Shown: positions 23,016-34,310 of the stretch, piece after piece
Layout: every line of letters begins with the position of its first letter
How positions within the stretch are numbered: the first letter of the stretch is position 1
Source: Prochilodus magdalenae
Lineage: Eukaryota; Chordata; Actinopteri; Characiformes; Prochilodontidae
Assembly (NCBI GenBank): GCA_024036415.1
Contig: JAMWET010000658.1
Location: forward strand, 1-64,000
Reading direction: 5' to 3'
DNA: 64,000 nt
The notes under the pieces: model-generated
What the model saw: the letters and a program-made list of their open reading frames with translations, nothing else
Told to the model about the DNA's origin: nothing
Databases searched by the model: none
Translations under genes and position numbers: made by a program

Positions 23016-23046
23016 ATATGTATGTATGTATGAATGTATATGTATG
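22982..23046. repeat. (TA)n(TG)n(TATG)n compound microsatellite
   Basis: Short TA, TG and TATG runs follow one another beside the LINE tail. Confidence 0.85.
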
Positions 23047-23160
23047 TATGGTGTAGTGCAAAGACATAATAGATAGACAAAAACAATGTGTGCATACAGT
23101 ACGTGTACAGGACATGTGCAAGGAGTAAGAGCAGTATCAGTTAAGCATGTGGTTGAAAAC

Positions 23161-23161
23161 A

Positions 23162-23242
<81 letters not shown>

Positions 23243-23261
23243 TATATATAGATATATAGAT
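23161..23261. repeat. Long (TA)n microsatellite
   Basis: About 100 bp of TA with GA interruptions only at the right end. It is able to extrude cruciforms and is often unstable. Confidence 0.95.
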
Positions 23262-25000
23262 ACAGAAGGAGGAAATATAGAAGGAGGACGATAAATGAGG
23301 GCAATAAATGACAATGATATAAATTAAATGAATATGAGATAATTAGCCAAGGTTGATGCCAGCTATCTGTATTGATGGACCTCTACACACCTCTTGAATA
23401 ACTCCACCTTAAGCCACTCTCTGCGATTCACACCTTGGACTAACGTGAAACCACGGCTAAAACTAGTAGTTACAAAAAACTCCAGGTTCAGCAAGCGAGC
23501 AAGACAGCCATGTAACAGACAGAGTCTAAGTCAAAGTAAATTAAAGCTCAAAGCTTCCCTTACTAACAGAAGAACAGATCCTAATCTGAACCACTAGCGC
23601 ACTGAATGCACCATACAACCATTGGGAAAGCCCTCCCCCTAATCAGCAGCAATGTGGAAATCCAGACTGCTAGCCTAGCCACTTATGTAGAGACTAATGA
23701 ATACAGCTTTCTACTTCTGAATTGGCTCCTTCAAGCTTCAAGCAACTGCTCTTCAAGTTATTCTAATGTTCATCTCATTTTCCTAATCTGTTTTCTGAAA
23801 GGGATTTTTCTGTTCTTCAAAATGAAAAAATCACTCTTAGTAGACATCTGTGGCATCACTGTAGGTGGAGACCAGCCATGTTTACAGCAGATGCAAAAAT
23901 AGTTACATTAGTCATAGAGCTCCTTTAAAAGAGCACTTGATAGCTCGAACATTATTCCTCTGTAACGATTTCCATGGAGGAAAGCTGTGCTCCTAATTCT
24001 GATTCCTGTCCCAGTTAGTTTTCTGATGACCTATGCTCTTTGTTTGATTCATTTAAGTGAATTCAATAATGAATGTCTTATCACAGGAGATCAGACAGAT
24101 GAGACAAGAGAATCAGAGACCGTAACAGTATAAAAGCATCAGTGGGACACGTATCTGCGTTACCGAAAAGTGATTTTTTAAGAGAATGTTAAGACTGAAT
24201 GATTAGTCAGGTCACGATAGAGGTCACATGCCTGTGCTTGGGACCTTTTTAAATATCAGTTTTTGCATCGTTTTCATGTAAAGCTTGTTAAATGTGGTCA
24301 TTAGTTCCAAAGGTTGTTTGTGAAGTCCAGTGTGACCAAGCACTTTACTCAATCTCCTCTGGAATTTCTGCAGTGTGACGTAACTGCCTGACCTCTCAGC
24401 CGCTACTGTACAATGGCTATTGTAACCAATGCTAATGTCAGTTGGAAGTACAGTGGCTGCTGCTGAAGTAAAGGTTTGTTTGTAATCCAGATTTACTGCT
24501 GAATGTTCAAATACAGCATAAATCTTTACTGTGTGTTGTCTTCTGACCAGTTACAGATATCACAGTTTCATGGTGGTCTATGACATTTTAGTTGAACCCA
24601 GTGGTCCTATCATTGAGGGAAGCCGACATACTGTATCTTTATTGTTGTAATTCTAATAAAATTGACTAGATGACTATAAATGTCCCATGTTGATTGGAAG
24701 AGCATGTTCAGGACTTCCCAGCACTAGTCTGACCTCCCAGTTTCCCAGACTTTAACCCAATTGAGCATATATTTATGGTAAACACTGAATATGTTAATAT
24801 TCAAAAGGTCTGTGTCCTAGCAATGTAAACAATGTTGTATAGCACATTTATCTGAACCAAAAATGTTTGAGATGCTCAACAAGCATGGATCCAAACAGTG
24901 GTTTTATTCTAGACTTTGTGTGATTGATGGCTTAGTCAATTTTAGCTAGAATTGTTTTGTACTTGGGTTTTGGTTCAGCTTGGGTCTGACTTAAGTCAAA

Positions 25001-25230
<230 letters not shown>

Positions 25231-25654
25231 ACCCCCCCCCACCCACAGCTTTTTTTCAGTTAAGAAACTCCTTTTTCCTGTATTAATTCAGACTGCGGGG
25301 TTAGAGAACAATAGCTGGGCATGTGACCAAAAGGTTTGTAAACTTTGGGATTTCACATGCCTGGTAAGTCATTTACACTGATTCATGGTTTTTATTCATC
25401 CTGCCGACATGTGAACAGTATTTTACAGGCTTGTTGTACTGCACCATGTACTGTTTATCACATTTATGTGATTATGATCTGGATCCATTTGGGTCCAAAT
25501 AAATTCCACTAAAACCATATCTGTTATTTTATGGTCATGTGGTAGGTCAAGAAATAGTGACAGTGCTGCCTGCAGCCAATTTGCAACACATTCCTTAAAG
25601 GGTAAACTGCTTTAATCAGTAAAGAGTCTGATTATTTTTTTCTGCAAATGTAGC

Positions 25655-25855
25655 CGATCAGGCACAACATTTTATCCATTTTCTCAGCTCTCTGCAGTCT
25701 GTTTGTTTGCCTATATATTTTTTAAGCCACCACAGATCAGAAATCATTTGGTTGGTGGATCATTCACAGCTCTGCGATTAAACTGACCATGTAATAGCAG
25801 CATACCTGCCCTATTCCTGGTCCTGAACATTGTAGAACAGGGCGAAATCTTCTTA
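25655..25855 (+). repeat. Dispersed TIR-type repeat, decayed copy A
   Basis: Begins AGCCGATCAGGCACAACATT, then CCATTTTCTCAGCTC, and includes GGTTGGTGGATCATTC. These phrases match the end and interior of a large palindromic repeat that I remember as common in characins and catfishes (terminus with GATCAGCCATAACATTA). The internal order agrees with the copies at 26500, 28205 and 39715. Confidence 0.55.
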
Positions 25856-26499
25856 AGCCAGCATTATGCACAATGTGAATGTGCTTGTGTACAGCGAGAA
25901 ACTTTTTTTTTTTCTTTTTTCCCATACTTGCACAGATGTAGATCCTTTAGTTGTAGAGTAATGTGGATAATTATGTGTGAGGATGAATATATTTTGGGGT
26001 TAAGGTGCCTAAAATCACACAGTATACCTGACACCACTACATCACTGGATGGCAGTATGTCAAACAATGTGAGAAACTATTTTGCTTTAGGGTTCAAAAG
26101 CTGTCTTTATACTTGATTGACAGGCAAATTCTGTCCCTATACAGCTATCTTAGTTTTAGCTGCTCAGTGCAGTGCAGTGTCTCTTTTACATTTATCTTGT
26201 AGGATGGTAAAGAGATGCCACAGTTATAAGCAGTTTGTACGTCTCAAGATCATTATTAAAGCTGTCTTTTCTGTTTCTAGCATCGGCTGCCTAAGAATAG
26301 GCTGTTTCTGGAATAGACTTTATGTGTGTACTGATCTAAATGTAGATGGTAATAGAGAAAGTCTCCTTAACCATTGCATGTGAGCATGTGAGTGTTTGTG
26401 TTTGCTCGTCATATTATTTCGGAATAAACAGTATCCCAAAGCTTTAAAAAAAAAACCTATATTAAAAAAAAAACAAAAACAACATATATGTTTTAGAAT

Positions 26500-26950
26500 A
26501 TTATTAACACCTCCTTGTATCTTCAGTCATCATCTATTTTATCAGCTCCACTAACCATATACGTGTACTTGGCAGTTCTACAATGGTCAGGAAAGCCACA
26601 GGGCCACCACAAAGCGGGCATAATTTGGGTCACTGCTGTGACACTGATGTTGTGGTGTTGTGTTAATAAGTGTTAAACTGGTACATGTGGATCAGATCAG
26701 ACACAACAGTGCTGCTGGAGTGTCCACTCACTGTCCACTCTATTACACACTCCTACCTTGCAGGGTTACCTTGTAGATACAAAGTCAGAAATGACAGCAC
26801 ATGCTCCAGAGTTTGTGTTGGTCATTCTCTAGTCCTTCATCAGTGGTTACAGGATGGTACAGAAAGGGTGCTGTCGGTTGGCTGTCGATTGGATAGTTTT
26901 GTTTGTTTTTGGTTGATAGACTATTCTCAGTCTCAGCAGTGACAAAAAAG
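26500..26950 (+). repeat. Dispersed TIR-type repeat, copy B (longest)
   Basis: Contains in order CACCTCCTTGTAT, TTTATCAGCTCCACT, GGTCAGGAAAGCC, CAGTGCTGCTGGAGTGTCCA, TCTAGTCCTTCATCAGTGG and GACTATTCTCAGTC. The later blocks recur in the same order at 28205-28430 and 39715-39990, so these are copies of one family. Superfamily not determined. Confidence 0.65.
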
Positions 26951-26954
26951 TGTT

Positions 26955-27600
26955 TATTCCAGGAGTACTGCTGTGTATGGTGCAGATATGAACTGTTTTT
27001 TGTAAGATGCCACGTGAGAATGTTTACTGTCACAGGTCTGGACTGCAGGAACTCCAATATAGCAGCTGCACTCTCTGATTACAGTTGCTGTCGTAACATG
27101 TGCAAAATGTTTCTTTGTGGTGTCATGTTGAAAAACACTGCATCTAGTAGGCACACTATGTTTCTGAAAATGTGATCAACATTAATGGTACTTTCACAGA
27201 TGCCCATTATTTCCATAAACAGTCTGAAAGGTTGATTTGTCAGACCACAATACATGTTTCTACTGTGTACCAGTCGAGAAGTGGCAGTGTTTCTAGATGC
27301 TGTTGACATATGACTTCTGTTTTGTACACTGGTAAATTGCATTTACAGTGTTAACAATGGTTTTCTGTGTATTCTTGTGTCCATGTGGTCATTTTTATCA
27401 CAGAAGCATGTCTGTTTTTGATGCCTCCCTTTTACACATGATGATTTCTGGTTTCTCTGGATTCCTTGCACTGTAGAGGGTGAAATAAGTATTATTAAGT
27501 TGTTTGATTTTGAGCTGATGCATTGTTGGCAAAGTGCTGAGTCTCGACCCATCATCATAAAGGAACTTCCTTCATGCTTCTTTAATATGCACAACATTGC
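26955..27600 (-). pseudogene. Tc1-like transposase, heavily decayed
   Basis: On the minus strand, GIKNRHASVIKMTTWTQEY (near 27370-27430) matches the second HTH block of the same lineage as the element at 3045 (SNRNATVKEITEWAQEY there). The first catalytic block reads LWSDKSTFQTVYGN with Asp at 27239-27241. The second reads VFQHDTTKKHFAHVTTA with Asp at 27122-27124, followed in another frame by LYWSSCSPDL. Only 39 codons separate the two Asp residues against about 90 in the family, so the centre is deleted. The final Glu (IEN) is not visible. Several frameshifts and stops; no terminal repeats found. Confidence 0.82.
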
Positions 27601-28072
27601 GTCAAAGTTTTCTACTACCTAAACACATCCTGTTTTTAATTACCCTAGTAATAAGTTTGTTTTTGCTAAATGCAGATACGAAAAGGCATAAACGTAACAA
27701 GAATTTCTTTTTTGTAAAAAGTAGTGGATATGTTGTAAGCTACTATGAAGATCAGAGTCTTCTCTTGGATTTGTTAAATTAAATCACTGGCACACGTGAT
27801 TTAACATAATGAAGTATTAAATACCATAAACAATAACAGTACATAATCCTGGGCTGCCATGAGCAGAGGTATGATGTACATACATTCACTGCTTATTACA
27901 TGTTATTTGTATTTATACTAATGTTAAAATATTGAAATACATATCATCTCTGTCCAAAATCATAGATTCTTTTTTTTAAATACAATTTTAGTTTTCTGCA
28001 TAATTTCTACAGAGCACGAGTTGCCCCTTATGTTGTATACAATTCATGTACAAAGGCATTTCAGCCTTTATA

Positions 28073-28195
28073 CACTCATGAAAAAAAATAGTTGCACACA
28101 GAAGGAAGTGTCAGATTGCAGTGCTATTGGGAAGGAAGATAAAGGTTAACAGGAGCAATAAATGATGATACATTCAGACCGATATGGGTACGACA
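28073..28195 (+). mobile_element. Terminal fragment of a Tc1-like element (CACTCATC family)
   Basis: After TA (28071-28072) it starts CACTCATGAAAAAAAATAG, then TTGCACACAGAAGGAAGTG and TCAGATTGCAGTGCTATTGG. This matches the terminus of the element at 45905 and, reversed, the right ends at 31228 and 40768. The similarity ends near 28195 where another repeat begins. Confidence 0.75.
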
Positions 28196-28204
28196 AAGAC
28201 GACA

Positions 28205-28430
28205 GCTCATCTGCTGCTGCAGACTTTGTGTTGTTCATCCTCTAGTCCCACACAGTGTTCACTGGATGCTGCCCACAGTATGCTGTTGGCTGGATGTTTT
28301 TGGTTGGTGGACTATTTTCAGTCTAGCAGTGACACTGAGGAGAAAACTGTATCTGAGTAATCCACCACCAAGTGAACCTATATGGTAAGTGTAGAGGATC
28401 AAATAGACAGTACATGTAGATACAGTGCGG
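28205..28430 (+). repeat. Dispersed TIR-type repeat, copy C
   Basis: Holds CATCCTCTAGTCC, GGTTGGTGGACTATTTTCAG, TCTAGCAGTGACACTGAGG and TATATGGTAAGTGTAGAGG in the same order as the family. It joins directly to the Tc1-like terminal fragment at 28073. Confidence 0.6.
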
Positions 28431-28774
28431 TCTATATATGTATGATACCATTTGTTTTAGTGTATTAGAGCAACAGCATTCTCTCTCATAGTCATGTGTG
28501 TACAGTTAAAGTAACCCAAACCAACTCTACATCAAAGGCTCATCTGGCCTTTGATCTGTTAAGGACTTTAGGTAAGTTTAAGACTGGCTGGCTGGAGGGT
28601 ATTGCGTTTTAAGGATCCTCTTGCATGATAAAACTCTGCAGTGAATCATTTGATAGTGTGCTCCAGGGCTGTGACTGTAGAAAGTAATTCATTCTGGACA
28701 AATATCTTCAAGTTAAAGAAGGACAGAGAAAGGAAATACCAGTGAGTCTTTGCTTTCTAATCCACAGCATGCCC

Positions 28775-28779
<5 letters not shown>

Positions 28780-28825
<46 letters not shown>
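28780..28825. repeat. (TG)n microsatellite
   Basis: About 23 uninterrupted TG units. Confidence 0.95.
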
Positions 28826-28834
<9 letters not shown>

Positions 28835-29279
28835 ATGTCTGGTTGCAAATCACTTTGCCTGTGTGTATAAGAGGCCCCTCTCCAACCATGAAGCATACAG
28901 TATGATATATGGCGTTCTGTGATGTATGCTGCATGCATGTTTTATTAATGATTTGTGTTCTACTGACACTAAACTGCAGTTCCACTGTCAAATTGACTGC
29001 ATGTCACACACTGATAGCAGTGGAGGAACAAATTCCATCATTTACAGTTGTGTACAAGCTGTTCCTGGATCTGATCCAACAGGACAACCGTGCTTGTGTG
29101 TATGTGTGGGTGGGTGCGGTGTTAAGCAAAACAACTTTTTACTGTGCTGTGCAGTCACTGTGTGTGTCTGTCCATCCTTTGACTGAGAAGACAAATCAGC
29201 ACTGCGGATTTGAAATCATGTGTAGTTTGCTAGGTTCTTACATTAGAATGTCATAAATGGACTGAGTTGTGAGATCAGA

Positions 29280-29345
29280 GAGAGGTTTTATGGACTGATG
29301 AGTCTAAATACAATGAATTTCTAAGACTGAAGCTGTGATAAAAGT
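29280..29345 (+). pseudogene. Possible tiny Tc1-like transposase remnant
   Basis: One frame reads VLWTDESKYNEF, which fits the first catalytic block of Tc1 transposases (VLWSDESKFEIF type). Nothing else of the gene is visible nearby, so chance similarity is possible. Confidence 0.4.
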
Positions 29346-29384
29346 AAGCTGTGATCAAAGTACAGGCTGGAGAAAGACACAAGC

Positions 29385-29447
29385 TGCTGAAACCAAATTC
29401 CTTGTGTGTGTCAACATACTTGGCCAATAAACCTGATTCTGATTCAG
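29385..29447 (+). repeat. LINE 3' tail only (extreme 5' truncation)
   Basis: ACCAAATTCCTTGTGTGTGT then CAACATACTTGGCCAATAAA and CCTGATTCTGATTC. This is the + strand counterpart of the tail at 19692-19740. It is probably a severely truncated insertion of the same LINE family. Confidence 0.75.
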
Positions 29448-30407
29448 AATTGTTTTTGATAACCCATTAAAAAACAGCAGCCTTATTACATGCTAAGACC
29501 TATTCTTAGAGATGTTGGGTATTTGTTTGAAACATCATTGTCATCGGCCAATGTTCAGGCTGATTTTCAAAACCAATATTTTGATATTTATTGTAAGGAA
29601 CACAATTAATGTTTAGGAAAGGCTGGCTGCTGTAAATAGCAAAGCTTACTGCCTTAAATGGTACAGTTACATTCTCAGACTTGTAAAAACATGGCAAATA
29701 TCTCATATTATTGACATTGGCTAAGAATGACCATATCTATGCAACCCCAATTCAAAAAGGCTGATTTATTCTTAGGTTCTAAAGTGTGCAGCTACATCCT
29801 TACTACTTTCGATGTGTCTGTGGGTCTTGGCTATTAAATGGGTTAATTATTTGCTGTGTTATCAGTGATTTTGACAGCATTGCTTTAATCGGATTCCTCA
29901 GAGAGTTGCACTGTAGCCTTGGACCATGATTTAATAATGCATGTTTACTTTGGTGCTGAAACATTAGCCAGTGTTCATGGGTGGAACAGGTGCTCTGTGA
30001 AAGTTTGTTAGGTTCAATGGAATTTAATGGCTTGTCCCACGAGCAACAGCTGCCGTAAGTGTATTTATAGGGGAACATGAATAGGCCAATTGGTTGATTT
30101 AGTGAATGATGGTATGTAAATGATGGTATATAATATATGAAGCCAAGTCTTTAATTGCAGCTATTTTTCTGAATATACTATTATAGTGATTATAGCGCAT
30201 GACGATCTGTCTGAAAAGAACAGGAAAGCATGATGCTGTGTTTGCACCATGTTCATTTTGCACAGCTCATTCAGACAATGTTTGTGTAAGTGCTGCTGCA
30301 ATAACGAGCTGAAACACTGAGAGATGAAATCAGGTGTTTCCTGTGCCTTTTATATCCTCTCCTTCCCCTTTCTGTCTGTTGGCTAGTGAGGTTCGGTGGA
30401 GCTGTGT

Positions 30408-30421
30408 GTTGCCATGGTGAC
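30408..30421 (+). promoter_or_regulatory. RFX X-box-like motif
   Basis: GTTGCCATGGTGAC fits the RFX X-box consensus GTTRCCATGGYAAC with two differences in one half-site. It lies in a repeat-free, more GC-balanced stretch (about 30280-30560) inside the proposed gpm6a intron. Function is unproven. Confidence 0.4.
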
Positions 30422-30831
30422 CAGTGAACATGAGCGTGTAGGAGCGAGTGATAAGATGAGGCTAATTCTTCAACTCCCTCCGTTGAAGGCCAAGTGATGA
30501 AGCAATGTACACACACACGGGTGCACTACCCCTCCTAAACACATCATGGGCGGGGCTCTACGCTGATAAAGCTCTTGAGGGAAAATTGGAGAATATTAAA
30601 GCAACCATACAATAACAAACACATCCTGTTCCATGTTCACAAAGGTCAGAATTTCAATAATAATGAATTCTTCCACCCGCCCACACACACACACACCAGG
30701 GCATCGTCTTTGAGCAAGCACACCAAAACACATGAAGGAGCCATAATGTATATTATACTGTATATATATTGTATTGTATATCTGTATTAATTATTAATTA
30801 TATTATGCAAATATGGTCCATAGGTTTTATA

Positions 30832-31228
30832 CACACATTATCAAACATAGATACACCCAGAAGGAATACAACTTTTGGGTAGAATTCAAGTTTCAGCAAG
30901 GACTACATGCATGCACGTCCGTTTGTGGAGGCACTGTAGTCAGTGTTAATGTGAATGGTTTGTTGTCACATGTCTCCAGAAGGGTCGGATGTCACTCCAC
31001 CTTCGCCCCTACTTCAAGATCTTTTGCAGAACCTCGACAATTCCATGCCGAGCTGTCTAGCATGTTGAGTTAGTAAACATGACAGACTGACACCACACTT
31101 CTCTAGGTGTAGCTCAATAAATATTACCCGTATCAGTCTAAATTTATCTTCATGTATTGTTCCTGGTAACCTAATAGCATTGCAGTCGGACACTTCTCTC
31201 TGGGTGCAACTACTGTTTTGATGATGAG
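30832..31228 (+). mobile_element. MITE-like deletion derivative of the CACTCATC Tc1 family (397 bp)
   Basis: The left end CACACATTATCAAACATAG and the right end, reversed CACTCATCATCAAAACAGTAG, are inverted copies flanked by TA (30830-30831 and 31229-31230). Internal blocks AATTCCATGCCGAG and TAGCTCAATAAATATT match the C-terminal and 3' part of the larger copy at 45905-46925. The transposase is otherwise gone. Confidence 0.78.
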
Positions 31229-32404
31229 TATTTCTCACTGCTGTCAGAACAAAACCTCATCTCTCCAAAATGCTAACTGGTAACGCTCCAAAAGGAAAAA
31301 CATTCTTACCTTTGAATGTAAGTTAATGGACCTTAATTTTGAAGCTTTTCTATCGATCTATTTGTCATGTCAAATGTAGCACATTAAAAAGGCATTATAA
31401 AACTGCGTGAGAATGTACCAAATGACAAAAAATGGAGATAGGACAGCAGTGGTCTATATATAAGCACCTATATGTAATTACTTTTGGATATATGTAATCT
31501 TCAAAATGTCTCTAACTTTATCAGAGAAGAAAAAAGAATTCTTAAGTTATACTGGATGTAAAAAGAGGATATAAGCATGTCCATTTATTTTGAAGTGTAA
31601 AGATGAGCTATTGATTTCATATTGTATACCCTAGAAAAAGAAATATGGGGATGAAGCATGTATAAATAAACGTCAAAAGCATTGTGATGGTCCTGTAGAT
31701 TAGTCATTGTGTCTGGTTTTACTGCATCCTGAAAATGTAGGAGGTCGGACAGCACATGCACAGTTTACTGACTAGTCTCACTGAGGGACTAAGAAGGTAG
31801 CATGTTAATTACATTTTACGCTGAGGATGTAAAAAAACAAAACAAAACAAAAGTACAAACACATGCTGTTTCTTCTAAGAGTTATGCCTCCACAGGGACA
31901 CCAGACTAAGCTGTGTAGTTTAAAAAAAAAAAGATCCTAGGCAAAGTTTCTATAAATAAAGCATTTGCAGATGCTCCACTTTATGGATATTCTTCTGCAT
32001 GTACACAGATGCTGTACAGAGAGGCTGCCTTAGGGTTTGTTGGGGTGGGGATGGTGTTCAGCTAGGTTTGTTTGTGAAGGTTTTCGGTCACGTAGTTCAG
32101 TGTATGAATGGCTGTATAAAACAGTCCATTGGTTTAACACATATGCTTTCTCACAACACGTCTAATATTTTATCATTGTGTGTTTTAAGAAAGAACAGCT
32201 GTTGTTACATATTCATTTATACCATGTCAAATAACACCGGCCAAATCTCACACTACTTTGGTGACAAGGATACAGGGCACAAAAATAGGCATTAAGGAGG
32301 AGAACATTGTATGTGTCAGTAAGCAGAGTTATGATGGATTTACACCTGCTCCCATCTATAGACAAAGACATCTCAGTTTGAATCAACCACAGACATTTCC
32401 CCTT

Positions 32405-32867
32405 ACTCACTTTGGACTGATAAAATGGGTGTCCATGTCTGAGCAGCTGCCCACAAGCCCAAAATCACTATAGACAATGCCATACATCATATGTATTGGT
32501 GCAAAGCGCCCCACCTCTGAACTCTGGAGTAGTGAAAATATTCTCTGGAGAGATAAATCACACTTTGCTGTCTAGTAGCTTTGTAGTTTTCTAGTAGTTT
32601 TGTGGAGGAGGGATAATGGTATGGGGTTTTTTTCTTGGGTTCGGCCCCCCAGTTCCAGTTGGCTTTTTTTGTGCATAAAGTTTAGTGTGAAAGAGCTCCT
32701 AGAATGTCAGTTGTGAGCCTATTCTCTATTAGTCTATTTTTTTAGTCTATTTTGACTGAATGGATACAAATTCCCAAAGACACATTTTCTCTTGTGTAAA
32801 ATCATCCCAGAAGAGAGAAGGCTGGGATGGACCACCTAGGTTTCCACATACCTTTGGCTCTACAGTG
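32405..32867 (+). pseudogene. Second-lineage Tc1-like transposase remnant with right terminus
   Basis: On the + strand, SEQLPTSPK, then GAKRPTSELWSSENILW and RDKSHF (first catalytic Asp at 32552-32554), then GGGIMVWG near 32603-32628, follow the order of a common fish Tc1 lineage. A gap removes the centre. WIQIPKDTF and a SLPRR-like stretch (LPRRVE in the family) follow near 32760-32820. The right terminus TTTCCACATACCTTTGGCTC then TACAGTG ends at 32867 beside TA. Numerous frameshifts; the left end was not found. Confidence 0.78.
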
Positions 32868-34009
32868 TATAATATGATTTTGGAAGTTCCTCACTGTAAT
32901 GTGCAGCCACTGTTGCTCTCATTTTATGATGGTGATGCCTTTGCCTGAGCAGTACATCTTTAATAACAATGTTCTGTCAGACCACAACGTCAGCCAAAAC
33001 CAGCAGCTGGACCTAATCAGCATGTGGACCAATATTCTCTTTATTTTTGATCCTAGCTGAGCGAGTATTGAGATGCACTCCCTGCCAAGTGTCAGAAATG
33101 ATCTCAGTGCAGCCATTTTTAAAGCAAATTCTTCATATATGTACAGGTAATAAATATTAAATGAGCATGTCCATTTTAGAGATGGTGCTGTTATCAACTT
33201 GAGACTGCTGATAGCTCTTTTCATTAAAGATGCACACTAATTTTTTTTTCCACGCATACTGCTAAGTAGGTGCTAGAGCCTCAGCTAAGAGAGAGAGAAC
33301 CAAATTACATCTGGGAGAACTCATATGTGATCTCGTACAGGATGAAAGCATTACGCTGGAGATTAGAGCAACAGTTTTAAAATCCTGTAACTGGTTTTAA
33401 TATTCAATAATGTGAATAATCCTCTCTGTGTAATATCCAATAATATGGATGATTGGGATGGGAGCCTGATTATGGCAATGAAAAGCCATCGGCTCTCTTT
33501 TGTATTATGTTGCTTATGCTACATGTTTGAAAGTGGGACATATACAGTACAGTTTGACCACCTTTGTTCATTTTTTGCATAGTAACAGCAGCGTCTGCAG
33601 AAGTGGCCTACCTCTATCCGCTTTGCTCTCAGCAGTGATTCAGAGGGGAGTGCGAAGGTATTTGAGAACAGAGGCTGGGGAAAAAAATGGAAGAAGGAGT
33701 GAATGAATTTTTAATCTCGTTTTCTGAGAGCTATTTTTGACATCAAGGGAATCCTCAGTGTTAGCAACATTAGGCAGTAGAGAGGAAGAGAAAGACAGAC
33801 AAAGAGAGAAACAGAACGCTACATGTGACTGAATGGAGACACAGTTGTACATTATCTAGTCATTCGATAATTCTCAAACAAATCATTTCTGTCCAATAAT
33901 GGATATGAGAAGAGAACAAATTGCACAGTGAACTGAATGCAGTTAGATTGTATGGTAGGATTGTGTGGTGTATCCATGTTTTCTATCATGGATAAAAAGC
34001 CACAATATA

Positions 34010-34195
34010 CACTCTGTGGCCAAAAAAATGTGGACGTATCATAATTGTTGAGTTCTGGTGTTTTGGCCACACCCATTGCTAACAGATCTATTAAATCAAG
34101 CATATAGCTGTGCAATCTCCATCAACCAGTGACTGGTTTCTCAGATGTTAAGAAGAACCATTTTGTCCGGTTCAACCAAATTTAAACCAGCTTGG
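34010..34195 (+). mobile_element. Left-end fragment of a second-lineage Tc1-like element
   Basis: After TA (34008-34009) it reads CACTCTGTGGCCAAAAAAAT then GTGGAC, the mirror of the right terminus at 32867 (reversed: CACTGTAGAGCCAAAGGTAT). It continues with GTGTTTTGGCCACACCCATT and GCTAACAG, the 5' leader of that lineage. No transposase coding sequence remains. Confidence 0.75.
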
Positions 34196-34224
34196 GAGCC
34201 ACAGGATTTTATGTATTAGTGTAC

Positions 34225-34310
34225 TGTTTCATCCTTCCATCCAGTGAGGGCTGGGATAGGCTATAGCACCACCGTGAGTGTACAGTACAAAGAATGGGGG
34301 TAGCGGTTTG
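34225..34310. repeat. Decayed teleost dispersed repeat
   Basis: GCTGGGATAGGCTATAGCAC and GGTAGCGGTTTGAA resemble a very common fish repeat (GCTGGGATAGGCTCCAGCAC ... AAGCGGTT). Confidence 0.5.
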
